From: Streptomyces sp. NBC_01478
GTDB taxonomy: Bacteria > Actinomycetota > Actinomycetes > Streptomycetales > Streptomycetaceae
DNA length: 64,000 nucleotides
Direction of reading: 5' to 3'
Assembly (NCBI RefSeq): GCF_036227225.1
Contig: NZ_CP109444.1
Location: 7,917,501-7,981,500 of the forward strand
The translations under genes and the position numbers were made by a program. The notes beneath the pieces are model-generated. The model was not told the DNA's origin and searched no databases. It saw only the letters and a program-made list of their open reading frames with translations. How positions within the stretch are numbered: position 1 is the stretch's first letter; the number at the start of each line of letters is the position of its first letter. Of the stretch, positions 54,239 through 62,778 are shown piece after piece.

Positions 54239-54290
54239 GGCCGTCCTTCACGCTTCGAGGCGTCGGCCCACGTCGCGTGAGGGAACGGCC
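54239..54290 (+). terminator. Imperfect hairpin after the ALF-repeat gene
   Basis: GGCCGT plus TCACGC on the left pair with GCGTGA plus ACGGCC on the right, with a small bulge and a loop of about 20 bases. It starts 17 bases past the stop. Confidence 0.45.
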
Positions 54291-54312
54291 GCGGGGGAGG
54301 AGCCCCACGCCC

Positions 54313-54374
54313 TCAGCACTCGATGATGTTCACCGCGAGGCCGCCGCGAGCCGTCTCCTTGTACTTCACGTTCA
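54313..54374 (-). other. Putative attachment-site half: sdaA 3' end
   Basis: The last 20 codons of the integrase frame (ATMNVKYKETARGGLAV and on to the stop) look like the tail of an L-serine dehydratase gene. Elements that integrate in a protein gene usually copy its 3' end as the att core. The rest of sdaA is not in this window. Confidence 0.5.
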
Positions 54375-54828
54375 TGGTGGCCCCGGATGCGATCAGTTCC
54401 TTGACCTGCGGATTCGGGGTCAGCTTCTTGATCCATCCGGTGAGTAGGGACTTCTCAGGGACAATCTGCGGCTGGTCCTGTCCCAGCCACGAATCCATGG
54501 CGGCCAGGCCGCGTCGACCGGCACCCGGCATGAAGTGAGCGTAGTGGTCGAGCGTGATCTTCGGTGAGGCGTGCCCGAGCCACACGGACAGACTCACGAC
54601 CGACTCGCCAGCCTCCAACTGCACACTGGCGTAGGTGTGCCGCAGGACATGGAACATGTCCTCGCGCGGCGCTGCGTAGATCGGAGTCCGCCGGATCCGG
54701 CCGCCGTCCCGGCGGACCTTCTCGCCGATGGCCTGGATGAGACCAGCTCCTGCCAGCGCGGGTTTCCAGCTCTTGTCGTTCCACGTCCGGCCGCAGGGAA
54801 CGCGTTCGGAGGCCTGCCGTACGGAGGA
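54313..54828 (-). pseudogene. Tyrosine integrase 3' fragment fused to an sdaA-like tail
   Basis: The C-terminal catalytic part of a phage-type integrase: HVLRHTYASVQLEAGES (His and Arg), VWLGHASPKITLDHYAHF (second His and the nucleophile Tyr). The N-terminal DNA-binding part and the first catalytic Arg are missing, and before about 54828 the frame no longer resembles an integrase. After the normal integrase end the frame continues into KYKETARGGLAVNIIEC, which matches the end of L-serine ammonia-lyase (SdaA) as I recall it. That suggests an element once integrated at the 3' end of sdaA. Confidence 0.65.
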
Positions 54829-55025
54829 ATCGCACTCCGCGCGGTCGTTGCCGGTCAGCGCTGCCGAATACGTCCGTGGCTCCCACTGTGGCGGAAGGTC
54901 TGTCGACCCGGTGACGCAACAGAGATAACGGCTGACACGCTTGTCCGTACCCGGGAATGAAGTCCGCCGGGAATGCAACGAAAACTAAGGATGCGCGAAG
55001 TGGAAGCCAAGCACCGCTGACGTGG

Positions 55026-55055
55026 TTGAACGCGTGCTCAGGCTGCTGCTACGGT
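55026..55055 (+). promoter_or_regulatory. Possible promoter before a small frame
   Basis: TTGAAC at 55026, 18 bases, TACGGT at 55050. A T run follows. It is 44 bases before the small frame starting at 55099. Confidence 0.35.
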
Positions 55056-55098
55056 TTTTTCGGTCACGAGATCTGCGTCACCATCTTGAAGGAAGGAG

Positions 55099-55191
55099 AT
55101 GTCCGTGCATATCCGACCGGCTTGTCTCCTTCGCTCGCCCCAGTGTGCGTTCGGTGTCCCGGTCATTCGCCACGCCTTCGGATGGAGTTAG
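55099..55191 (+). CDS. Possible 30-residue leader or small protein
   Basis: GGAAGGAG directly precedes ATG, or GTG two codons on, and the frame ends in TAG at 55189. It has two cysteines (RPACLLRSPQCAFGV). A candidate promoter lies upstream. It could be a leader peptide for the aldo/keto reductase region or chance. The rest of 54829-55383 holds nothing I recognise. Confidence 0.3.
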   Translation: MSVHIRPACLLRSPQCAFGVPVIRHAFGWS

Positions 55192-55383
55192 CCGATCCAT
55201 TGGGCAGCAGCCCGCAGAGCGTCAGGTCCGCAACACCGTGGTGTTTCGGCGGGTGACGTCGTTAGGCGACAGGCTCCCCAGAGGATCGCAATCGCCACCC
55301 CTTCGCGCGCCTCACGACGTTCTCCCGTGCCTTGGGCACGCCGTCACCGGGACCCGCGTAATCCAGCGGATCGAGTCCTTCTC

Positions 55384-56230
55384 ATGCCCCCTGCACCGCT
55401 TGTACCGCTTCATGCGTTGAACGATGGCCATATTGTTCCCGCCATCGGTCTGTGCACCGCGCCCATGGACGACGCACAGTCAGAGGACGCCGTCCGGCAC
55501 GCTCTGCGGGCCGGCTACCGCCTGATCGACACCGGCGCTGCCTACCGCAACGAGCAGGACGTCGGCCTGGCCGTCGCCACTGCGGGAGTCCCCCGAGAGG
55601 AGATCTGTGTCCTGACCGAGCTGCCCGGCCGGGACCACGGCTTCGAGGAGACTCTCGCGTCCTTCGAGCAGGCCCGCCGACGGCTGGCCCTCGACTACGT
55701 CGACCTCTACCTCTACCTCATCCACTGGCCCCTGCCCCTGATGGACCGCTACCCGGACTCCTGGCGGGCGATGATCAGACTCCCTGAGGGGGAGCTGGTC
55801 CGCTCGGTCGGGGTGTCCCACTTCACCGCGGCACACATCCGGCGGCTGGAGCGGGAGACCGGCGTGGTGCCCGCGCTCAACCAGGTCGAGATGCACCCCC
55901 GCGTACCCGCAGGACGACCTGCGGGCCGAGCACGCCGAGCACGGCATCCTCACCGTGGCCCACAGCCCTCTCGGCCGGGGGAACGGCCTGGTCGAGGACC
56001 CGGCTGTACTGGCCGTCGCCCGCGCCCACGAGGTCACCCCGGCCCAGGTGGTGCTTCGATGGCACGTGCAGCTGGGTGTGGTCCCCCTGCCCGGATCAGG
56101 TGATCCGGGGCGACGGCTGGAGAACCTGGACGTGTTCGGCTTCGAACTGGCGCAGGACGATATGGCCAGGATCACGGACCGCCCACGAGGCCGTATCGGA
56201 CACGATCCCGGGACCCACGAAGAACTCTGA
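55384..56230 (+). pseudogene. Aldo/keto reductase broken by a one-base insertion
   Basis: Frame one has LIDTGAAYRNEQDVG (Asp, Tyr), YLIHWPLPLMDRYPDSW (His) and NQVEMHPR. The frame shifts at 55901-55903 by one extra G (CGCGTAC for CGCTAC), and frame two goes on with QDDLRAEHAEHGILT, HSPLGRGNG, VVLRWHVQLGVVPLPGSGDP and ends at 56230. The catalytic Lys is also gone: the TTKLPGR-type motif reads LTELPGRDHG. A six-base tandem duplication adds LY before LIHW. Three separate lesions show a gene no longer selected. Confidence 0.82.
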
Positions 56231-56343
56231 CCGCGCAGCCGACCGAGCCCGGTACCCGGGCATCCCACCTCCGGGTACCGACAACCACTTCCTGCAAGAC
56301 CACGCCCTATTTCCCCCACCGGTGAAGAACAAGGACCGCATAC

Positions 56344-57228
56344 ATGACCGCGCCCACCGCACACACCCCAGAGCACATCCCGGAATACACCCCGGAAGAA
56401 CTCGCCGTCTTCGAACAGCAGTGGATCGACACCGTCCAGGAGGACCAGGAGCTCACCCGGTTCGGCCTCTACCCACAGGGATCGCGCGACCGCGGCAAGG
56501 GGGAGCTCCAGGGCAGCTACCAGATCTACCTGCCGCCCGCCTACGAAGACGATCCGGATGCCCGCTTCCCGGTCGTCTACTGGCTGCACGGCGGCTTCGG
56601 CAACGCCCGCCAGGGCGGCGCCGCGGTGCAGCGGATCGACGCCGCGATCCGCGTCGGCGCCATGCCGCCGACCATCGTGGTGCTGCCGCAAGCCTTGCCC
56701 ATCGGTTGGTACGTCGACTCCAAGGACGGCGCGCGCCCGGTGGAGCAGACGATCGCCGGCGACCTGGTCAACCATGTCGACGCCACCTACCGGACGATCC
56801 CCGGGCCGTGGGCGAGAACGATCGAGGGCTTCTCGATGGGAGGCTTCGGCGCACTCCACATCGGCTTCAAGTACCCCAAGATCTTCGGCCGGGTGTCAGC
56901 CATCGCACCGCCCCTGTTGAAAGACCTCTCGCTGGAGCCCGACGAGCGGGTCGCCAACACGTTCTTCGGAGACCAGGCGTACTACGACGCGGTCAGCCCC
57001 TGGACGCTGCTTCTCGCCAACTCCCCGGAGATCAGGAACCACTCGAAGGTCCGGCTGATGGTCGGCTCCCGGGACGAGCGCCTGGTCGGCGTCGTCCGTG
57101 AGATGGACGAGATGCTCGCCACGCTCGGGGTCGAGCACGAGTACCACGTGGTGGCAGGGGCCGACCACGACTATCCCGTACTCCTCGATGGTCTCGGCGA
57201 GCGGTACGCCGCCTTCTGGCGGAAGTGA
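56344..57228 (+). CDS. Alpha/beta hydrolase, putative esterase (EstD/mycolyl type)
   Basis: A 294-residue enzyme of the esterase family with S-formylglutathione hydrolase and antigen 85. LPPAYEDDPDARFPVVYWLH gives the oxyanion strand, GFSMGGFGALH the nucleophile Ser; Asp is likely in RDERLVGV and His in ADHDYPV. No signal peptide, so probably cytosolic. AAGGA lies about 10 bases before the ATG. Intact, although surrounded by broken genes. Substrate unknown. Confidence 0.82.
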   Translation: MTAPTAHTPEHIPEYTPEELAVFEQQWIDTVQEDQELTRFGLYPQGSRDRGKGELQGSYQIYLPPAYEDDPDARFPVVYWLHGGFGNARQGGAAVQRIDAAIRVGAMPPTIVVLPQALPIGWYVDSKDGARPVEQTIAGDLVNHVDATYRTIPGPWARTIEGFSMGGFGALHIGFKYPKIFGRVSAIAPPLLKDLSLEPDERVANTFFGDQAYYDAVSPWTLLLANSPEIRNHSKVRLMVGSRDERLVGVVREMDEMLATLGVEHEYHVVAGADHDYPVLLDGLGERYAAFWRK

Positions 57229-57232
57229 TCAC

Positions 57233-57440
57233 ATGACAGCTCCCAGCCTTCCCGTTCGGACCGAGCACGGCCAGGTGACGGGAGTGGTGTCCTAGCTGAC
57301 CTCGGCCACTGTCTGCAAGGGCATCCCCTGCGCCGCGTCCACGGCCGGCGACAACCGCTGCGCCAGCGTGTCTGGAAGGGCGTGCGCGCGGCGGGCCGCT
57401 TCGGCGACATCTGCCCGCAGCCGGACCCCGTGCCGGCATG
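57233..57440 (+). pseudogene. 5' remnant of a type-B carboxylesterase
   Basis: ATG 57233 opens TAPSLPVRTEHGQVTGVVS and ends in TAG 57293. Further on, CKGIPCAASTAGDNR resembles the esterase motif KGIPYA...NR, and in a shifted frame WKGVRAAGRFGDICPQPDP follows. The remaining 400 or so residues are missing. A stop, at least one frameshift and a 3' deletion make it non-functional. Confidence 0.6.
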
Positions 57441-57447
57441 TCGCTCA

Positions 57448-57912
57448 CCACTAGGCGGCCGACGAGATCCTCGCAGCCTGTGACGTCCGCGCCCGGGCCA
57501 TCGACAAGGCGACCGGCATCGCCGTCGTCGACGTCAACGGCTTCGTGTTGTGCGCCCGTCGTTCGGCGAACACCCGGCCCAACACCGTCGAACTGGCCAG
57601 CGCCAAGGCGTACACCGCGGCCGTGATGGGCTGCCCCACCCAGCTCCTGGAGCCCTGGGCGGACAGCAGGCCCGTGCTCTTCATGGAGCTCTCCCAGCTC
57701 GGCAAGTATCCGATCATGGCGACCGACGGCGGAGTGCCCGTCAAGCGGGATGCGAAGTCGTCGGCGGGCTCGGCTTCTCCGGTGCCACCGGCGCCGATGA
57801 CCAGCGGATCTGCGAGGAGGTACTGGCCGCACTCGGGTACGAACAACTGGACTTCGTCCCGCCCAAGCCGAGCCTGGATGCCGCGAGGGCCAGGTTCGAA
57901 CAGCACGCCTGA
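57448..57912 (+). pseudogene. GlcG/HbpS-like haem-binding family remnant
   Basis: The frame behind an in-frame TAG at about 57451 reads AADEILAACDVRARAIDKAT, VAVVD-like IAVVDVNGFV, VELASAKAYTAAVM and PIMATDGGVPVKRD, then shifts by one missing base near 57751 to VVGGLGFSGATGADDQRICE, ending at 57912. This order fits the GlcG/HbpS (DUF336) family. A start codon is missing before the stop. Two lesions are visible, so it is inactive. Confidence 0.65.
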
Positions 57913-57969
57913 GTCCCGTCGCCCTTGCTCGCACCCCAGCCGCCACATCGCACAAGCCCAGGAGGCCCC

Positions 57970-58575
57970 ATGCGTCTGCCCCCGATATCTGAACCGACCC
58001 AGGACCAGGTCTCTCTCCACGCGCGGATCACGGACCGCCGCGGTGGGGTGCCGGGACCGTTCGCGGTGCTGCTGCACAGCCCTCACGCGGGCGACAAGCT
58101 GGAAGAGCTCGCCACAACCTGCATGCGCGACTCGCAACTCGTACCCCGGCTACGCGAGTTGACTCTGCTGATCGTCGCCCGCCGCCTCGACGCGCAGCAC
58201 TCGTGGAACGCCCACATCGACAAGGCCGTTGCGGCGGGAGTGGACCGGGAGGCACTGGACCGGCTGGCCCGCGGCGAGCAACCGCGGTTCCCCCGCCCCG
58301 ACGAAGATGTGCTCCACCAGTTCGTCACCCAGATCCTCGTAGAGCACTTCGCCGACGACGAGACATACGCGGCCGCCCTCGCGGAACTCGACGAGAGCTG
58401 CCTGGTCGAACTGGTCATCGCGCTCGGCACCTTCGCCACCTTGGCCATGCTCCTGAACGTCTTCGAGGTGGACCTGCCGCCCGGCAGCGATCCGCCCTTC
58501 CCCGACGTACGGGATTTCCAACGGGTGCTACGCCCTGACCACGCCGATTCCCCGAAGGCCGAGCCACCCCCGTAA
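57970..58575 (+). CDS. Carboxymuconolactone decarboxylase family protein
   Basis: 201 residues, an all-alpha AhpD-like fold: GVPGPFAVLLHSPHAGDKLE, LRELTLLIVARRLDAQHSWN, HIDKAVAAGVDREALDRLA. The CxxC of AhpD peroxidases is absent, so the protein is of the hydrolase/decarboxylase branch with unknown substrate. A perfect AGGAGG lies four bases before the ATG. It is intact and close to the broken esterase and GlcG genes, possibly left from one degradative cluster. Confidence 0.8.
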   Translation: MRLPPISEPTQDQVSLHARITDRRGGVPGPFAVLLHSPHAGDKLEELATTCMRDSQLVPRLRELTLLIVARRLDAQHSWNAHIDKAVAAGVDREALDRLARGEQPRFPRPDEDVLHQFVTQILVEHFADDETYAAALAELDESCLVELVIALGTFATLAMLLNVFEVDLPPGSDPPFPDVRDFQRVLRPDHADSPKAEPPP

Positions 58576-58913
58576 CGGAGGCCGCCCCACTGGTTCCGTC
58601 AGCTCCTGGCCCCACGGTGGATTCGTTCCGGGCCGGCGCCGGCATGGAGGTCCTAGACCCTCCCACTGCCTGGTCGTCGCGAGCCACGCGTTCTCAGCCC
58701 CGCACATCATGCCGCCGGAGCGTGTCCCGGTGCGACCAGCCGTCGGATGGAGGAGTCCGTGCTCCCGGCGTCACGGCCGGTACGGCAGGTCCTGAGTGCC
58801 ACATGGGCTTCCGCGCGATCGGCGCTGAGGAACCTCCGCGGTACGGATCGGCGCGGAGGCCTCGGCGTTGGCGGTGCGGCCGCACAGGAGTTGTGCATCC
58901 GCTTCGGTGTCCT
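58576..58913. other. Gap between CMD and the ABC operon, nothing recognised
   Basis: 338 bases with several short open frames on both strands but no family sequence, no good ribosome site and no strong hairpin. Tail-to-tail junction of two genes. Confidence 0.4.
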
Positions 58914-59894
58914 TCACCCGGGAGGTGAATACCCGGCCAACTCCTCTGCCCGGATACAGGCGACCTGGGTTCCTCCTGGCGCCGCCACGAGCGGCGGGCG
59001 TTCGCGCCGGCACGCGTCGATGACGTGGGGGCATCGCGCGGCGAAGGGGCAGCCGGAACCGGTCAGGGGCGCCGAGACATGCTCGGCGGGGGTCGCGACT
59101 GCCCGCCGGGCGGCCTGCCGGTCCGGGTCGGCGACCGGGACCGCTTGCAGCAGCGCGCGGGTGTACGGATGTCCGGGCTTGGTACAGACGGCTTCCGCCG
59201 GACCGGATTCCATGACCGTGCCGCGGTAGAGGACGACGATACGGTCCGAGATGTGGCGCACGACGGAGACGTTGTGGGCGACGAACAGGTAGCCGAGCCG
59301 GTACTCGCGCTGGAGGTCCCGCAGGAGGTTGAGGACCTGGGCCTGGACCGACAGGTCGAGCGCGCTGACGGCCTCGTCGCAGACGACCAGGCGCGGTGAG
59401 GGCATCAGGGCCCGGGCGATCGCGATGCGCTGGCGCTGCCCGCCGGAGAACTCCCGGGGGTACCGGCGCAGTGCGTCGGGTTCCAGGCCCACCCGGGCCA
59501 GCATGTCGGCTGCCTGGTCGTGTGCGGTCTGCCCGGACGCGAGCCGGTGTGCGAGCAGCGGCTCTGTCAGCGTCTGCGCGACTGTTCGGGTGGGGCTGAG
59601 GGAGCCGTAGGGGTCCTGGAAGACCACCTGCATGTCCCTGCTCAGCCGGCGCCGGTGCGCCTTGCCGGCATGCGTGATGTCCTCGTCATCGAAACGTATG
59701 GTGCCCGCACGGGCCTTGGCCAGGCCGAGCACGGCGCGGGCGATCGTGGTCTTGCCCGATCCGGATTCGCCGACCAGGCCGACGGTCTCGTCGGCTCCGA
59801 CGTCGAGGCTGACGTCTTCGACAGCGCATACGTGGCGCCGGCCGACGTGATAGTCGACGCTCAGTCCTTGGACCGAGAGCAAGTTCGTTGTCAT
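58914..59894 (-). CDS. Peptide ABC importer ATPase (DppF/OppF type)
   Basis: A 326-residue ATP-binding subunit powering uptake of a peptide or similar solute. Walker A GESGSGKTTI, signature FSGGQRQRIAIARAL, Walker B LVVCDEAVSALD, and the oligopeptide-type C-terminus with CPFAARCP that can bind an iron-sulfur cluster. ATG 59894 overlaps the previous stop as ATGA. It is the last gene of the operon. Confidence 0.88.
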   Translation of the reverse strand: MTTNLLSVQGLSVDYHVGRRHVCAVEDVSLDVGADETVGLVGESGSGKTTIARAVLGLAKARAGTIRFDDEDITHAGKAHRRRLSRDMQVVFQDPYGSLSPTRTVAQTLTEPLLAHRLASGQTAHDQAADMLARVGLEPDALRRYPREFSGGQRQRIAIARALMPSPRLVVCDEAVSALDLSVQAQVLNLLRDLQREYRLGYLFVAHNVSVVRHISDRIVVLYRGTVMESGPAEAVCTKPGHPYTRALLQAVPVADPDRQAARRAVATPAEHVSAPLTGSGCPFAARCPHVIDACRRERPPLVAAPGGTQVACIRAEELAGYSPPG

Positions 59895-61840
59895 GGTGTC
59901 CTCGCCGGTTGAACCTTCTGCCAGTTGACGCATCTGACCTGGTGGAGCCCGTCGTCGTCCGGTGCTGTGCTGAGGAGCGGGATCGGTTCGCGCGTGCACT
60001 CCGGGCCGGCCAGGTGGCAGCGCGGCTCGAAGCGGCAGGCCTTGGACCGGCGGCTCGGGGGCGGCACCATGCCCGGGATGGCCGGTAGTTCACCGATGCC
60101 GCTCCAGCGCTCCGGATTGCATTCCTGCAAGCCGAGTGTGTAGGGATGGTGCGGGTGGTGGAAGAGGTTGCGGATCGGTGCCTCCTCCACGATCTGGCCC
60201 GCGTACATGACGACGGCGCGGTCGCAGAGGTCGGCAACGACCCCCCAGTCGTGGGTGACGAGGATGACCGACATGCCTGTCTCGGCCTGCAAGGTGCGCA
60301 GCAGCGCGAGGATTTCGGCCTGCACCGTCACGTCGAGGGCGGTGGTGGGCTCGTCGGCGACAAGGATGCGGGGCCCGGTCGCGAGCGCTTGGGCGATGCA
60401 GACCCGCTGCGCCATGCCGCCGGACAGTTCGTGCGGGTAGCGGCGGTAGACGTCCGCGGGGTCTGGCAGGCGGACCTGCTCCAGCAACGTGAGGACCCTT
60501 TCGCGAGCCTCACGCCGTGACAGCTTCTCGTGTGCGCGGATCGTCTCCGCCAGCTGGGAGCCGACGCGGAACGACGGATCGAGACTGGACATCGGTTCCT
60601 GGAACACCATCGCGATCTCGCTGCCGCGGACATCGGCGAGCTGGCGTTCGGTCATCGCCGCGAGATCCCGGCCGCCCGACATGACGTGCCCGGAGCTGAT
60701 CCGTCCGTTTTCGGGCAGCAGGCCCAGCAGGGCCAGCGAGGTGACGGACTTGCCGCAGCCGGACTCGCCGACGAGGCCGAGCACCTCACCTGGACGCAGG
60801 GTGAAGGACACTCCGTCGACCACCGTGACCGGACCGTCCGGTGTGTCGAACTCGACGCTCAGTCCCCGCACGCTCAGCGCACCCGGTTCGGTGGCGTCCA
60901 GGGAATCCGGCGCGGCGGCCTCCGTCGGGCGTGTGCGCGGCGCCGCTGGGCGCCCGGTCTGCGCGGTCCCGGACCAGCGTTCCACGGCCGCGTCCCGCAC
61001 CGCGTCGCCCACCAGGCCGAACGCCATGATGGTGAGCGCGATGATGCCGCCGCTCGGGACCAGCAGCCAGGGGTCCTGGTTGATGGCGTCCGAGGCCTCC
61101 CCCACCATCCCGCCCCAGCTCGGGGCCGGGGACTGGATTCCCAGGCCGAGGAACGCCAGACCGCTTTGCAGTGCCAGCGCGATCCCGGCGTACAGCGAGG
61201 TCTGCACGATGACGGGGCCGGCGATGCGGGGGAGTACATGGCGGCTGACGATCCGAGGGTCGGTGACCCCGGACGTTCGGGCCGCCGCCACGTACAGCTC
61301 CTCGCGCACCGCGATGACCGCGCTGCGGATGACCCGGATGACTCCGGCGGAGCCGAGGATGCCGATGGTGATCATCGCCACCGTCATCGAGGAGCCGAAC
61401 ACCGACAGGACGGCGAGGGCCACGACGATGGTGGGCACCGAGAGCATCAGGTCTGTCACGTTGCTGACGACCCGGTCGGTCCAGCTGCCCAGGTAGCCGG
61501 CGGCCAGGCCGACGGGCAGGCTGATGGCCAGCAGCACCGCAACGCATTCCAGAACGCCGAGCAGGGTGTCCTGGCCGCCGTACAGCAGCCGGCTGAGCAC
61601 GTCACGGCCCAGCTCGTCGGTGCCGAGCAGGTTGGCTGAGCTCGGGGTGGCCAGGACGTGGTCGAGCTTCTGCGCAAGTGGCGGATAGGGCGCGACGACC
61701 GGGGCCAGTGCGCAGGCCAGGGCGAGCAGCAGGAGATACGCGGCGCTGATCACGCCGAGCGGTTTTCGCGCGACTCGCCGCAGGAAGGTGCTGGCGGCGA
61801 GTACGCCCGGCCGCTCGGCATGGTCGGTCTGGGTGGTCAC
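59891..61840 (-). CDS. Fused permease-ATPase (DppC-DppD) of the importer
   Basis: 649 residues joining two usually separate subunits. Residues 1-290 form a DppC-like permease: start helix ISAAYLLLLALACALAPVV, LLGTDELGRDVLSRLLYG, and the inner-membrane EAA loop around AARTSGVTDPRIVSRHVLP. After a Pro/Ala linker, 310-640 is a DppD-like ATPase: GESGCGKSVTS, LSGGMAQRVCIAQAL, ILVADEPTTALD, ending with CRFEPRCHLAGPEC. The GTG start overlaps the permease stop as GTGA. The fusion fixes the ratio of the two parts. Confidence 0.88.
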   Translation of the reverse strand: MTTQTDHAERPGVLAASTFLRRVARKPLGVISAAYLLLLALACALAPVVAPYPPLAQKLDHVLATPSSANLLGTDELGRDVLSRLLYGGQDTLLGVLECVAVLLAISLPVGLAAGYLGSWTDRVVSNVTDLMLSVPTIVVALAVLSVFGSSMTVAMITIGILGSAGVIRVIRSAVIAVREELYVAAARTSGVTDPRIVSRHVLPRIAGPVIVQTSLYAGIALALQSGLAFLGLGIQSPAPSWGGMVGEASDAINQDPWLLVPSGGIIALTIMAFGLVGDAVRDAAVERWSGTAQTGRPAAPRTRPTEAAAPDSLDATEPGALSVRGLSVEFDTPDGPVTVVDGVSFTLRPGEVLGLVGESGCGKSVTSLALLGLLPENGRISSGHVMSGGRDLAAMTERQLADVRGSEIAMVFQEPMSSLDPSFRVGSQLAETIRAHEKLSRREARERVLTLLEQVRLPDPADVYRRYPHELSGGMAQRVCIAQALATGPRILVADEPTTALDVTVQAEILALLRTLQAETGMSVILVTHDWGVVADLCDRAVVMYAGQIVEEAPIRNLFHHPHHPYTLGLQECNPERWSGIGELPAIPGMVPPPSRRSKACRFEPRCHLAGPECTREPIPLLSTAPDDDGLHQVRCVNWQKVQPARTP

Positions 61841-62778
61841 TGGTGTCTCACTTTCGGATTGAGCAGCCCGTAGAGCACGTCCAGGACCAGGTTCACGATG
61901 ACGACGAGGACGGTGAAGTACAGCACCGCCCCTTCGATGATCGGTATGTCGTGCTGGTTGGTCGCGTTGACGGCGATGCTGCCGAGCCCGGGGAGCACGA
62001 AGACCGCCTCGATGAACACCGAGGCACTCAGTGCGCTGACGAACGCCAGCCCGATCACGGTGACCACGGGAATGGCGCCGTTGCGCAGCGCGTGCTTCCA
62101 GATGATGGACCGGCGCGGGATGCCGTTGGCCCGTAGCGTGCGGATGTAGTTGCTGGCCAGTGCGTCCTTCATGGAGTCCCTGGTCTGCTTCGCGATACTC
62201 GCGATGCCGACGAGTCCGAGTGCGGTGACCGGCAGGCACAGCGCCCACAGCCAGGTGCCGAACGACTGCGTGGGCGAGATGTAGCCGGTGGCGGGAAAGG
62301 CGCGCAGCACGACAGCGAACGCCTCGACCAGGACCAGTGCCACCCAGAATCCGGGAAGAGCCAGGCCGACGAGGGACAGTGCTTCCACGAAACGCCCGAG
62401 CACTCCGCCCCGCACGGCGCTGACCACGCCGAGCAGGATTCCGACCACCGCGGCGAACACGGTGGCCAGCAGCACCAGGGAAAGCGTGACCGGGAGCCGC
62501 TGGTTCAGCGTCGCCGAAACCGGCTGGCCGGTGAAGACGGACGTGCCGAGACTCCCGTGGAGCAGGTTGTCGAGGTAGTGGCCGTACTGAGACCACAGGG
62601 GCTTGTCGAGGCCGAGTTGGTCCCGAAGCTTGTTGTAGGCCTCGGTGGACCCGCTCGCTCCGATGAGGGCGCGAGCGGTGTCACCGGGGACCAGCGATTC
62701 CAGCACGAACGTCACCGCGGTCACCATGACGAGCAGCGGGACCGACAGGGCGAGGCGCCGAGTTATCAGGGTCAGCAT
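61837..62778 (-). CDS. Peptide ABC importer permease (DppB type)
   Basis: 313 residues with six membrane helices: a first helix LALSVPLLVMVTAVTFVLE, LVPGDTA, a short outer domain, then LPVTLSLVLLATVFAAVVG and the EAA loop with YIRTLRANGIPRRSIIWKHA. ATG 62778 overlaps the upstream TAA by one base (TAATG), coupling it to the binding-protein gene. Confidence 0.9.
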   Translation of the reverse strand: MLTLITRRLALSVPLLVMVTAVTFVLESLVPGDTARALIGASGSTEAYNKLRDQLGLDKPLWSQYGHYLDNLLHGSLGTSVFTGQPVSATLNQRLPVTLSLVLLATVFAAVVGILLGVVSAVRGGVLGRFVEALSLVGLALPGFWVALVLVEAFAVVLRAFPATGYISPTQSFGTWLWALCLPVTALGLVGIASIAKQTRDSMKDALASNYIRTLRANGIPRRSIIWKHALRNGAIPVVTVIGLAFVSALSASVFIEAVFVLPGLGSIAVNATNQHDIPIIEGAVLYFTVLVVIVNLVLDVLYGLLNPKVRHQ

